64,000 nucleotides of DNA, taken from an uncultured Methanomassiliicoccus sp. GTDB taxonomy: Archaea > Thermoplasmatota > Thermoplasmata > Methanomassiliicoccales > Methanomassiliicoccaceae. The notes beneath the pieces were generated by a model. That model was not told where the DNA came from. It saw only the letters and a list, made by a program, of their open reading frames with translations, and did no database searches. The stretch is from positions 1 to 64,000 of the forward strand of contig CAJKRY010000002.1 of NCBI GenBank assembly GCA_905202485.1. The letters run 5' to 3'. Made by a program: the position numbers and the translations under genes. Below are positions 10,144-18,087 of the stretch, in pieces. Within the stretch, counting starts at the first letter, position 1, and every line of letters starts with the position of its first letter.

Positions 10144-11262
10144 CTAGTCCTCGCAGAAAAGATAATCCTGCACCTTGTCTTTCGCTTTTTCTCTTTTCTC
10201 CTGATGTATCTCGATGAAATTGACCATGGAATCAGCTAACGCTTTCTTACACTCACCGCAGAGAATCTCTCCATTGCGGCATTTTACCATCAGCTCCTCA
10301 AGCTTCTTGTCATCTTTTTCAAAGAGGAAATGCAGATACTTGAAGACGGAACAGATTTCGGGCTTGCCGCCGTTCTTCCTCTGCTCTTCAACTGTCACCG
10401 CACCTCCAGTAAAAGCAGACATTACCTTTTTACGGACCTGCTTGGGTGTGTCTGTAGTATAGATAGTACTGTTAGGCTGCGAAGAAGACATTTTATCAGT
10501 TCCCTGAAGACCTGGAAACATCTTATTGTGCAGAAGAGCCGGTTTGTAATATCCCAGTAAAGGCGCAATGTCTCTAGCTACTCTGAAATGAGGGTCCTGG
10601 TCAATCCCGCAGGGGATTAAACAAGGAACATTTTTTCCTTCAATCTCAGAAACCATGAATGCTGGAGCCGCCTGAATACTTGTATAAAATATGCTTCCGA
10701 TGTTGGTGGAATTCTCAAAGCCAAAGACTGCGCGGGCTGTGGAGAATGTAATCTTCTTAGCAGTTTTCAGAGCAATCGGATAAAGAGTTTTAATGCAGTT
10801 TGTATCAATGATTATTTTAGTCATCGCTGGATCAAAGCCTAATGCAATTACATCAAGCATGTTTTCATACGCCATGCTTTTTGTATCATCCAGCGTTAAT
10901 TTTTCATTAAAAAGAAATTTCTCATCATCAGTAAGCTGAAAATAAAGCGGTACTTTGAATGTGTCTTGAAGATATTTGGTAAATATCCAGGGCATCAGAT
11001 GTCCCATGTGTGTGTGGCCTGAAGGTCCCCTCCCGGTATATAGGTAGAACTTTTCACCGGCTTCGTAACGGTCGAGAATCCAGTCCATGTCTCTGTGGGA
11101 GTAGACTATTCCCCGCTTCAGCAAAGGATGGAGCTCGCCATATTTAGACATACGATCCAGAAGTGCATTGTCAACATGTTTTGTTCCAAATCTTTCGATC
11201 AGCATGTCGTAATCTACTTCACCGCTGACTTCCCAGGGAGTGACTTTAAAATCCTCAGCCAT
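10144..11262 (-). CDS. trpS: Tryptophanyl-tRNA synthetase
   Basis: Class I synthetase of 372 aa that charges tRNA-Trp. The HIGH-class motif appears as HTHMGHL at about residue 82 and the KMSKS-class loop as DKMSSSQ at about residue 255, both usual for archaeal TrpRS. It ends with TAG followed two codons later by an in-frame TAA (TAG TCT TAA), so any suppression of the TAG would add only two residues. A TATA-like sequence at about 11293-11303 lies 36 nt before the ATG and would give a leader of about 10 nt. Confidence 0.94.
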   Translation of the reverse strand: MAEDFKVTPWEVSGEVDYDMLIERFGTKHVDNALLDRMSKYGELHPLLKRGIVYSHRDMDWILDRYEAGEKFYLYTGRGPSGHTHMGHLMPWIFTKYLQDTFKVPLYFQLTDDEKFLFNEKLTLDDTKSMAYENMLDVIALGFDPAMTKIIIDTNCIKTLYPIALKTAKKITFSTARAVFGFENSTNIGSIFYTSIQAAPAFMVSEIEGKNVPCLIPCGIDQDPHFRVARDIAPLLGYYKPALLHNKMFPGLQGTDKMSSSQPNSTIYTTDTPKQVRKKVMSAFTGGAVTVEEQRKNGGKPEICSVFKYLHFLFEKDDKKLEELMVKCRNGEILCGECKKALADSMVNFIEIHQEKREKAKDKVQDYLFCED

Positions 11263-11352
11263 CTTACCAAAAGCGAAGAGAGCGCTGGTAGTGTTTAAAT
11301 TTTACCTTGGACAGTTATTCCATATAGAATACAGGACATCATGCGATAAGGA

Positions 11353-11892
11353 TTACACCCAGATGGCATGGCGTCTCTCCAGAGACAGTTCGTTCTGTCC
11401 TGTTTTCTCCATTATTTTAGGAACCAGCATATCAAAGAACAGTAATGAAGCATCTTCGAAAATAGTTCCCAAGGGAGCATTGCGCCTTTTCTCCTTGTCA
11501 TCAGGTGAAGAAATCTGAATGATCAGATTGGAAGCGTGCCCCAGCTTTGAATTGGGATGGGAAGTGATTGAAATGACTTCTGCTCCCACTCTTCTTACGA
11601 TGTTGGCTGTCTGCACAGCAGACATCGTTTCTCCAGTGTTGGAGACGATTATCACCAGATCGCCGGAATCGACAATCGGCGTTGTCATTTCACCGACAAA
11701 ATGAACATCAAAGCCTAACTGCACCAGACGGACGGCAAATGCCTGGGCGATGAGACCGGATCTGCCTACGCCGTAAATAAAGATCTTCCTAGGTGCAATC
11801 AAAGACTCAATCATCAAGTCTAATGATGCCTGATTTACAGTAGAGAGTGCTTTATCGATTGCACCGAGAAAGTAGTTTAGCGTCTCTTTCAT
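11353..11892 (-). CDS. hxlB: 6-phospho-3-hexuloisomerase
   Basis: A 179-aa SIS-domain sugar-phosphate isomerase that interconverts 3-hexulose-6-phosphate and fructose-6-phosphate; in archaea it works with HxlA in reversed ribulose monophosphate chemistry to supply pentoses. The SIS core is IFIYGVGRSGLIAQAFA followed by VSNTGET and SITSHPNSKLG. The C-terminal sequence APLGTIFEDASLLFFD and the final ERRHA are typical of this subfamily. hxlA is not next to it. It follows the TIM-barrel gene by 8 nt in the same direction. Confidence 0.85.
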   Translation of the reverse strand: MKETLNYFLGAIDKALSTVNQASLDLMIESLIAPRKIFIYGVGRSGLIAQAFAVRLVQLGFDVHFVGEMTTPIVDSGDLVIIVSNTGETMSAVQTANIVRRVGAEVISITSHPNSKLGHASNLIIQISSPDDKEKRRNAPLGTIFEDASLLFFDMLVPKIMEKTGQNELSLERRHAIWV

Positions 11893-11900
11893 GAGCTCAC

Positions 11901-13085
11901 TTATTTCTTCTTTTTAGGCGAGGGTTTCTTCTTTATCTCTACTTCATCGAAATTTTCAGATTCAGCATCAAGATCATCGATTGAATCGTCAGAGAGCGGT
12001 GATTCGCCGAAGGCTGCTCCTTCAATCTGAATGTCATATCCTTCGTCATCATCAGACTGTTCTTTTCCACCTTTCTTAATCCTTAATTCTTTGGATACTT
12101 TTCTGGTGAGCATACGTTCGTATATTAATTTCATATACATCGCGTCATGTTCCAGCAGCGGCGATGAAGAGATAATTGTCACATTGGCAGTTTCGTCTGC
12201 CAGGTATTCGGCCAGAGGTTCAAACTTAAGATCTCCGCGTTTGATGGGCGTGATTCTTTTTTCATTTCCGCCTTCGTGTTCTACCCCTGCAAAGTGAGCA
12301 TATATGTCATTGCCAGTATATGGTCTGACTTCGTCTATGATGGCACCGAAGTCCTCAGGTTCATGCAGCACCGGGTTGCGGGCATGTACATGAGCAAAAT
12401 TAATTACAGGTATTGTTCCGGGAACATTGTCGCAGACTTCAAAGACTTCAGATGTGGAACCAAATACTTCCTGGCGGCCACTCATCTCTAAGCCGAGTTT
12501 CGGCCTGATGCCGTTGTCTTCCCACCAAGCCATGATGTCAGTCAGGTTGTCGATGATATTTTTCTTGGTCTGCTTCTTAGGGCTGTCATCGTAAAGTCCC
12601 ATATGGGTAACGACGATTTTACCGTTCATCTGGTCGGTCATCATGCCTGCCCATTTTAAAGCGTTGAGGCATTTAGCAGTCAGTTCATCGTTGCTTCCCA
12701 GATCCATGTAGTACGGAGTATGCATTGAGAGCTGGACATCCATTTCCCTGCCCATTTCTCCAATCTCATTAAATTCAGAATAAGTCTGAGCAAGACCTGA
12801 AGCAAGAGAAATCAAAAGATCTGTGTCTTTTATCGGTTCGGAAGGATCTGTTATGCTTATCTCTTTCTTTCCTTTAGTTCTGATAATTTCAACGATTAAA
12901 TCTGTCTCGATTTCTAAAGGAGAAAGACCGACTTCTTCATCATCCGGAAATCTTTCCATTGCGTTTATGCGCAACATTTGAACTTCCATGGCTGTTAAGC
13001 CCAGGCTGTGGACATCTTCAATTCCATCCCTGAGTGTTCTTCCTTTACACGAGAGCGGGATGCCAGCGGGACCAAATCGTATCAT
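11901..13085 (-). CDS. Endonuclease IV-like TIM-barrel protein with charged tail
   Basis: A 394-aa protein of the AP endonuclease IV / xylose-isomerase-like TIM-barrel superfamily. Candidate metal ligands are His in SMHTPYY, His in VVTHMGLYDDS, Glu in GLEMSGRQ and His in INFAHVHAR. True endonuclease IV cleaves DNA at abasic sites, but whether this relative does is not shown. The last 60-70 residues are an unusual acidic, serine-rich tail ending in a run of lysines (KKKPSPKKKK). The ATG at 13085 was preferred over a TTG two codons upstream because GGTGA lies 7 nt before it. Probably in one unit with hxlB. Confidence 0.7.
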   Translation of the reverse strand: MIRFGPAGIPLSCKGRTLRDGIEDVHSLGLTAMEVQMLRINAMERFPDDEEVGLSPLEIETDLIVEIIRTKGKKEISITDPSEPIKDTDLLISLASGLAQTYSEFNEIGEMGREMDVQLSMHTPYYMDLGSNDELTAKCLNALKWAGMMTDQMNGKIVVTHMGLYDDSPKKQTKKNIIDNLTDIMAWWEDNGIRPKLGLEMSGRQEVFGSTSEVFEVCDNVPGTIPVINFAHVHARNPVLHEPEDFGAIIDEVRPYTGNDIYAHFAGVEHEGGNEKRITPIKRGDLKFEPLAEYLADETANVTIISSSPLLEHDAMYMKLIYERMLTRKVSKELRIKKGGKEQSDDDEGYDIQIEGAAFGESPLSDDSIDDLDAESENFDEVEIKKKPSPKKKK

Positions 13086-13321
13086 GGACAAATCACCATC
13101 ACAATAACTCCAACACTTCCAGAGTGGAGGTTATATCTGATTATATTTATAAGTAATGAAGAAGATGGATGATTTATAAATCTTCTTCTATCAATGGTTT
13201 ATATAGAGATATTAAAGTCTCTCTTCTTCTAGGATATATACGAATATCAAAAAAAGATCATTGGAAAGCTTTATCTATTGCATCCTGTTTAGAGCTCCCA
13301 CTCAATGTCGAGGGAGTCAGA
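13086..13321. promoter_or_regulatory. Divergent promoter region (L18e operon / TIM-barrel gene)
   Basis: This AT-rich gap contains several TATA-like boxes: GATTTATAAATC at 13171-13182 and GGATATATAC around 13231 facing the ribosomal operon, and a TTATAAATATAA-type box near 13141-13152 on the minus strand facing the TIM-barrel gene. Which boxes are used cannot be decided by reading. Confidence 0.4.
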
Positions 13322-13684
13322 ATGAAACAGACACAGAAGACAGATCCCAATTTAGTAGCCCTCATCGCAGAATTGAAGAGGGAGACACGTGAAGGGGATG
13401 CGGCCATCTGGCGAGACATTGCTCAAAGACTAGAGAAACCCAGCCGCAACTGGGCCGAAGTTAACTTGAGCAAGCTGGAAAGGAACGCAAACGATGGAGA
13501 TATTATTTTAGTACCCGGAAAAGTACTAGGTGCTGGAAAGATCAGTAAGAATATTACTATCGCAGCCTATCGTTTCTCTGCCGCAGCCGCAAAAGCCATA
13601 GAAGACGCTGGTGGAAAGAAGCTTACAATAGCTGAGCTGGTGAAGGAAAACCCCAGTGGAAAAGGCGTAAGGATTATGGGGTGA
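13322..13684 (+). CDS. rpl18e: Ribosomal protein L18e
   Basis: Large-subunit protein of 120 aa found in archaea and eukaryotes. The family is recognised from KTDPNLVALIAELKR, the RNWAEVNLSKLER phrase and VLVPGKVLGAGKI-like strand. The start is ATG 13322; the frame is open further upstream but GAGGGAG just before this ATG and the known N-terminus decide the start. It is the first gene of the conserved L18e-L13-S9-RpoN operon. Confidence 0.95.
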   Translation: MKQTQKTDPNLVALIAELKRETREGDAAIWRDIAQRLEKPSRNWAEVNLSKLERNANDGDIILVPGKVLGAGKISKNITIAAYRFSAAAAKAIEDAGGKKLTIAELVKENPSGKGVRIMG

Positions 13685-13688
13685 TCAT

Positions 13689-14108
13689 ATGGCAATTGTT
13701 ATTGATGCAGACAAACACATTTTAGGACGTCTGAGCACAAACATCGCAAAGCGTATCCTTAACGGTGAAGAGGTAATTGTAGTAAATGCCGAGAAAGCGA
13801 TCATTACAGGCGACAGGCAAGTAATCTTCAACAAATACCTTGACAAATATCACCGTGGAAAACAGACAAGCGGTCCGTTCTTCCCAAAGAGAGCCGATCT
13901 CATTCTCAAAAAGACAGTAAGGGGAATGATTCCCTTTATGCACCCAAGAGGAAGAGAAGCATACCGCAGAGTAAGGGTATATGTTGGAATTCCTAAAGAG
14001 CTGGAGTCCGCTAAACTTGAAAAGATTGAAAGCGCGATGACACTTTGGACTGACAAATATGTAACCCTTGGTGAAGTTGCAGAACGTCTCGGATCTAGAG
14101 TGAGGTGA
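13689..14108 (+). CDS. rpl13: Ribosomal protein L13
   Basis: Large-subunit protein of 139 aa. Recognised from IDADKHILGRLSTNIAK at the N-terminus, VVNAEKAIITG, and RGMIPFMHPRGREAYRRVRVYVG. GGTGA overlapping the L18e stop serves as ribosome-binding site. Four bases separate it from L18e and four from S9, so translation is probably coupled along the operon. Confidence 0.96.
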   Translation: MAIVIDADKHILGRLSTNIAKRILNGEEVIVVNAEKAIITGDRQVIFNKYLDKYHRGKQTSGPFFPKRADLILKKTVRGMIPFMHPRGREAYRRVRVYVGIPKELESAKLEKIESAMTLWTDKYVTLGEVAERLGSRVR

Positions 14109-14112
14109 TTGT

Positions 14113-14514
14113 ATGGCAGACGCAGTAAATACCAGCGGTAAGAGAAAAGAAGCTGTCGCCCGTGCTTCCGTAAAGAGTGGAAGCGGAAAAGTCAGGATTA
14201 ACAATGTACCAATTGAGATTTATACACCTGAACTTGCCCGTTTCAAAATGATGGAACCCCTCCTTCTTGCAGGGGACAAAGTTTCAGCTGTAGATATCAA
14301 CGTAAACGTCCAGGGTGGAGGATTTATGGGACAGGCAGAAGCAGTCCGTACATCCATCGCAAAAGGACTTGTTGAATTCCTGCAGGACTCGGAACTAGAG
14401 GCAAGTTTCAAGCAATATGACCGCTCTTTGCTTATCAGCGACCCGCGTAGAAAACTTCCAAAGAAGCCACAGGGACGCGGTGCTAGAAAGAAGAGACAGA
14501 AGTCATACAGGTGA
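14113..14514 (+). CDS. rps9: Ribosomal protein S9
   Basis: Small-subunit protein of 133 aa whose C-terminal tail reaches the P-site tRNA. The N-terminal TSGKRKEAVARASV and the GGGFMGQAEAVRTSIAKGL segment are diagnostic, and the C-terminus is the usual basic tail ending KSYR. The ATG at 14113 follows GAGGTGATT, which overlaps the L13 stop. Confidence 0.96.
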   Translation: MADAVNTSGKRKEAVARASVKSGSGKVRINNVPIEIYTPELARFKMMEPLLLAGDKVSAVDINVNVQGGGFMGQAEAVRTSIAKGLVEFLQDSELEASFKQYDRSLLISDPRRKLPKKPQGRGARKKRQKSYR

Positions 14515-14520
14515 TGCAAC

Positions 14521-14712
14521 ATGATGATCCCAGTAAGGTGCTTTACATGCGGCAAGGTCGTCGGTGGCCTATACGAAACATATATTAAAAGAGTACAGAT
14601 GGGTGAGAACCCCAAAGACGTCTTAGACGATTTGGGCCTGACCCGCTACTGCTGCCGCAGGATGATCGTCGCTCACGCAGATTTAGTCGACGAAGTTATA
14701 CCTCTGGGCTAA
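14521..14712 (+). CDS. rpoN: DNA-directed RNA polymerase subunit N
   Basis: The 63-aa archaeal RpoN (RPB10 homologue), a zinc-binding core subunit. The atypical zinc bundle is visible as CFTCGK at residues 7-12 and the paired cysteines in RYCCRRM near residue 45. GGTGA overlapping the S9 stop is 6 nt before the ATG at 14521; a second ATG follows immediately at 14524. It closes the ribosomal operon. Confidence 0.95.
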   Translation: MMIPVRCFTCGKVVGGLYETYIKRVQMGENPKDVLDDLGLTRYCCRRMIVAHADLVDEVIPLG

Positions 14713-14751
14713 GCTTATAAACCTCTTTCCCTTTCCCCTTTTATATTATAC

Positions 14752-14827
14752 GGGTCCGTGGGGTAGCTTGGTATCCTTCCAGCTTGGGGTGCTGGTGACT
14801 CCGATTCAAATTCGGACGGACCCACCA
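14752..14827 (+). tRNA. tRNA-Pro (GGG)
   Basis: A complete cloverleaf: acceptor GGGTCCG at 14752-14758 pairs with CGGACCC at 14817-14823, the anticodon stem CCAGC/GCTGG encloses the loop TTGGGGT with anticodon GGG, and the T arm is TCCGA-TTCAAAT-TCGGA. Discriminator A is followed by an encoded CCA (14825-14827). A TATA-like CTTATAAAC at about 14713-14721 lies the right distance upstream for its promoter. Confidence 0.95.
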
Positions 14828-14926
14828 TTATTCTACATAATGCAATTTAATACGTCATTAATTGTAGGCCATTGGAGCATATAAAAGATTGATCTGGAGT
14901 CAGATCCAGATCATAAAAATAAGTTA

Positions 14927-15292
14927 TTATGCTTCTGTTTTTTCTTTATCAGGCAGTGGGATGTTAAACACGTCTGTAATTTTTTCAACACTCGGGGGAG
15001 TGTATGACGGTGCCATTGCCAGACATTTTTTGGGACATGCTTCGACGCAGGATTCACATTGAATACATGACATCCTGTTGATTGTCCATGTTTTGCCTTT
15101 GCGGTCCACGCTGATTGCACTGGTCGGACATTTACGGGCACAGATACCGCACAATATGCAATTCTCTTCGATGATACCAACATGCCCCCTTGTACGCTCA
15201 GTCCATTCGCGTGGTACTGCCGGATACATTGCTGTCGCGGGTTTTTTGAAAAGGCTTTTAAGCACAGTTTTAGCCATTTTAAAAGATGCCAC
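14927..15292 (-). CDS. echF: Ech hydrogenase subunit F, ferredoxin-like
   Basis: A 121-aa NuoI-related polyferredoxin subunit. Two CxxCxxCxxxCP clusters are present (CILCGICARKCP and CIQCESCVEACP), enough for two [4Fe-4S] centres that pass electrons between ferredoxin and the hydrogenase core. The start is taken as GTG at 15292, with GAGAGGTGA 5 nt upstream; an ATG at 15277 is possible. It is the last gene of the ech operon. Confidence 0.88.
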   Translation of the reverse strand: MASFKMAKTVLKSLFKKPATAMYPAVPREWTERTRGHVGIIEENCILCGICARKCPTSAISVDRKGKTWTINRMSCIQCESCVEACPKKCLAMAPSYTPPSVEKITDVFNIPLPDKEKTEA

Positions 15293-15297
15293 TCAAA

Positions 15298-16380
15298 TCA
15301 CCTCTCCGTACAGCTTATGCAGGGATCAATCGTCAGGATCAGCATGGAAACGTCTGTGAGATCGCATCCCTGAAGTGTCTTCACCATTGCAGGAATATTT
15401 GCATTGGTCGGAGTTCTTACACGCATCCTCTGAAGATATTTTGTTCCGTTCCCCTGCACATAGTAAAAGGCTTCTCCCCTGGGCTGTTCCATTCTAGCGA
15501 TGAAATCATTTGAAGGAGGCATTCCTTTGACAGGCACATCAACAGGACCTTGCGGAAGTTCAAGCATTATTTTTTCAATGAGATCAAAAGACTGATACAG
15601 TTCAAGAACTCTCACTTTACACCGAGCATAGCAGTCTCCCTCTTCCTCAAGAATGGGCTTGAACCCGATATCTAAATATTTTCCAATACCGGTCAGCCTG
15701 ATATCGTTGTTTACTCCCGAACCGCGTGCTACAGGACCTACAGCGCATAAGTCAACAGCTTCGGTTTTTGAAAGCTTCCCTACGCCGCACAGCCTGTTTT
15801 TTACAGAGGTGTCATCCAGGAAAACTTTAGTCAGCGACTTGACCTCATTTCTCAGATCTTTTATGGTTTTCAGGATCTCATTCTGCATCTCAGGAGTTAT
15901 GTCTTTTCTTAATCCGCCGACTTTGCATATGGAAAAGATCACTCTGCCCCCGGTAGTCTTTTCAAACAGATCAAGAACTTTTTCGCGGAGCCTCCAGCAG
16001 TGCATAAACAAACTTTCAAATCCCAGTCCGTCAGCCAGCAGGCCTAACCATAAGAGATGGCTGTGAATCCTGGAAAGCTCATGAAATGCAGTTCTCAGAT
16101 AATCAGCGCGGTCTGGTATGTCAACATCCATCAGACCTTCGACAGCCAGTGTATATCCCCAGCCGTGGCCGAAGCTGCATATTCCGCAGATTCTCTCAAT
16201 CACGTAGAACATCTCATTGTAGTCCTTCGTCTCTGTCAGCTTCTCTAAGCCCCTGTGAACATACCCGATTGAAGGGATAGCTCTGACAACCTTTTCATCC
16301 ATTATTTCAAGATCAAGATGCACCGGTTCAGGAAGTACTGGATGCTGCGGTCCAAAAGGAATAATTGTGCTCTTTCCCAT
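15298..16380 (-). CDS. echE: Ech [NiFe] hydrogenase large subunit E
   Basis: A 360-aa catalytic subunit of the membrane-bound energy-converting hydrogenase. Both nickel-binding cysteine pairs are intact: RICGIC at residues 63-68 and PCISC at 353-357. This separates it from FpoD/NuoD, where these cysteines are lost. The protein ends in CTER with no removable C-terminal extension, so no maturation protease cut is expected. The ATG at 16380 was chosen over a GTG at 16389 because AGGTG lies 6 nt upstream and this removes an overlap with echD. Confidence 0.9.
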   Translation of the reverse strand: MGKSTIIPFGPQHPVLPEPVHLDLEIMDEKVVRAIPSIGYVHRGLEKLTETKDYNEMFYVIERICGICSFGHGWGYTLAVEGLMDVDIPDRADYLRTAFHELSRIHSHLLWLGLLADGLGFESLFMHCWRLREKVLDLFEKTTGGRVIFSICKVGGLRKDITPEMQNEILKTIKDLRNEVKSLTKVFLDDTSVKNRLCGVGKLSKTEAVDLCAVGPVARGSGVNNDIRLTGIGKYLDIGFKPILEEEGDCYARCKVRVLELYQSFDLIEKIMLELPQGPVDVPVKGMPPSNDFIARMEQPRGEAFYYVQGNGTKYLQRMRVRTPTNANIPAMVKTLQGCDLTDVSMLILTIDPCISCTER

Positions 16381-16381
16381 C

Positions 16382-16762
16382 TTATGCACCTTCCTTTTCT
16401 GATTCTGCCTGTTGTTTCCACGGCGTCGGTTTGGACAGTTTGAAAAAGTTGCCGCAGTAGTCCAGTTTGCTGTCGGTGAAGTTTATTCCGAATAAATCAT
16501 GAATTTCATTTTCATAGATGAAAGCTGGCCAGTAAATCTCAGTTATGCTTGGTATGCTGGCATCGTATGAAACTGTTAATCTCAGATTCAGAAGAGACAG
16601 ATCTTTGTCCAGTGAATACAGCAGCTCCATTTCGTTTCCTTTGGGAGTTCCGCAGATCTGTCCCAGCCTGTATCCTTCAGATTTGAGCTCCTGTACTTTC
16701 TCAAGCAGGTCTGAAATATTTATCTGAGTGAAATTTTGAATTGTATACATGGCATCTTTCAT
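16382..16762 (-). CDS. echD: Ech hydrogenase subunit D (NuoC-like)
   Basis: A 126-aa soluble subunit related to the 30-kDa subunit of complex I. The YWPAFIYENEIHDLFGI stretch is the conserved NuoC/EchD core. GGAGG sits 7-8 nt before the ATG, which overlaps the echC stop codon. It contains no cofactor-binding cysteines and presumably has a structural role beside EchE and EchC. Confidence 0.85.
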   Translation of the reverse strand: MKDAMYTIQNFTQINISDLLEKVQELKSEGYRLGQICGTPKGNEMELLYSLDKDLSLLNLRLTVSYDASIPSITEIYWPAFIYENEIHDLFGINFTDSKLDYCGNFFKLSKPTPWKQQAESEKEGA

Positions 16763-17205
16763 GCTGAGGCCTCCTTTGCAGCTTCTGACGATTTTCTCTT
16801 TTCTTCCAAGATGCCCAATCCCTTTACCACGCCGTCAATAATAGCTTCGGGTCTTGCTGCACATCCAGGCACGTAAACATCCACGGGTATCACAGTGTCT
16901 ACTCCACCCATAACGTTGTAGCAGTCTCTGAAGATCCCGCCGGAGTTTGCACATATGCCTATGGCAATTACGACTTTTGGATCTGGCATCTGTTCATATA
17001 TTTGTTTTATGACGGCTTTGTTCTGTTCGTTTACAGATCCAGTTATGAGAAACACATCTGCTTGTTTGGGATCACCCGTATTGATTATCCCAAATCTTTC
17101 TACATCGTATACCGGAGTTAAGCAGGCTAATACCTCTATATCGCATCCGTTACAGCTAGACCCATCGTAGTGTATTACCCATGGTGATTTTGATAAATAT
17201 GTCAT
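16759..17205 (-). CDS. echC: Ech hydrogenase small subunit C
   Basis: A 148-aa NuoB-like small subunit that holds the proximal [4Fe-4S] cluster next to the NiFe site. The ligand cysteines are in SSCNGCDIE (about residues 18-21), GIC near residue 84 and the VPGCAARPE motif near residue 114. It lies between echB and echD, the order of the Methanosarcina ech operon. GGGAG precedes the ATG. Confidence 0.9.
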   Translation of the reverse strand: MTYLSKSPWVIHYDGSSCNGCDIEVLACLTPVYDVERFGIINTGDPKQADVFLITGSVNEQNKAVIKQIYEQMPDPKVVIAIGICANSGGIFRDCYNVMGGVDTVIPVDVYVPGCAARPEAIIDGVVKGLGILEEKRKSSEAAKEASA

Positions 17206-17214
17206 TTAACTCCC

Positions 17215-18087
17215 TCACAGCAGTACCATTAGCGCACCGACATTGATCACACCTAATACAACAGCCACTACCCACGAGCTTTTCAGTGCGACCTGCCATT
17301 TCATTCTTGCAAAGCAATTGTCTATGACGATCTCTAAGAAGTAAGCTAAGATACATACGATTATTCCGGCGATGTAACCTGCGATTGTTCCATTGCAGAA
17401 GAATAAGAATACGAATCCCAACAGCATGATGTTTTCATACCAATGAGATACTTCTACAGCGGCTAAAGACCGTCCTGAGAACTCTGTTGTTAATCCCCTT
17501 ACCAGATCCTGATGGGCATGATGAGACATGCTGAGATCAAACGGAGATTTCCTGAACTTGATGGTCAGTATGAACAGGAATCCAATGAATATACCAATCA
17601 TGTAGATGAACGGCATCTCACTGCTTGTCAGTATAGCATCAACCTGGAAGCTGCCTGAGACAAGATAGAATCCTATGGCAGTCAGCAGGACCATCGGCTC
17701 ATACGCCATCATCTGGTACAGCTCTCTTTCTGCACCGATCTGAGAGTACGGCGAGTTTGAAGAGAATGCTGCAACGATCAGGAACACATTGGCCAGCGTA
17801 AGTGCGAAGATTACCAGCAGTAAGTCTCCTCCAGAGAAGAATATGCATCCCGTTATAATTATGAAGAGCAGGAAGCACATTACATAGAAGTCCTGGACTT
17901 TGTTGGAAGTGATCTGATCCTTTTCCATGAATTTACGTACATCGTAGTACGGCTGTAAGATGGATGGACCGACTCTGCCCTGCATTCTTGCACTTATTTT
18001 TCTGTCGACACCAGCCAGCAGACAGCCTAAAATCGGAGCTAGAACGAGATATCCGATCACGAGTATAATCATAGAAATAGTGCTCAT
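17215..18087 (-). CDS. echB: Ech hydrogenase membrane subunit B (NuoH-like)
   Basis: A 290-aa integral membrane protein with about eight hydrophobic segments, homologous to NuoH, which joins the soluble hydrogenase arm to the ion-pumping part. Conserved phrases are GCLLAGVDRKISARMQGRVGP and the RKSPFDLSMSHHAHQDLV loop, which is hydrogenase-like. The ATG overlaps the echA stop codon (ATGA) and follows GGGAGGTG. Confidence 0.9.
   Translation of the reverse strand: MSTISMIILVIGYLVLAPILGCLLAGVDRKISARMQGRVGPSILQPYYDVRKFMEKDQITSNKVQDFYVMCFLLFIIITGCIFFSGGDLLLVIFALTLANVFLIVAAFSSNSPYSQIGAERELYQMMAYEPMVLLTAIGFYLVSGSFQVDAILTSSEMPFIYMIGIFIGFLFILTIKFRKSPFDLSMSHHAHQDLVRGLTTEFSGRSLAAVEVSHWYENIMLLGFVFLFFCNGTIAGYIAGIIVCILAYFLEIVIDNCFARMKWQVALKSSWVVAVVLGVINVGALMVLL

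Noticed and set aside
15298..16380. Identification of the large subunit as FpoD/NuoD
   Set aside because: Both nickel-binding cysteine pairs are intact and the gene order is echABCDEF, so a group 4 hydrogenase is the better call.
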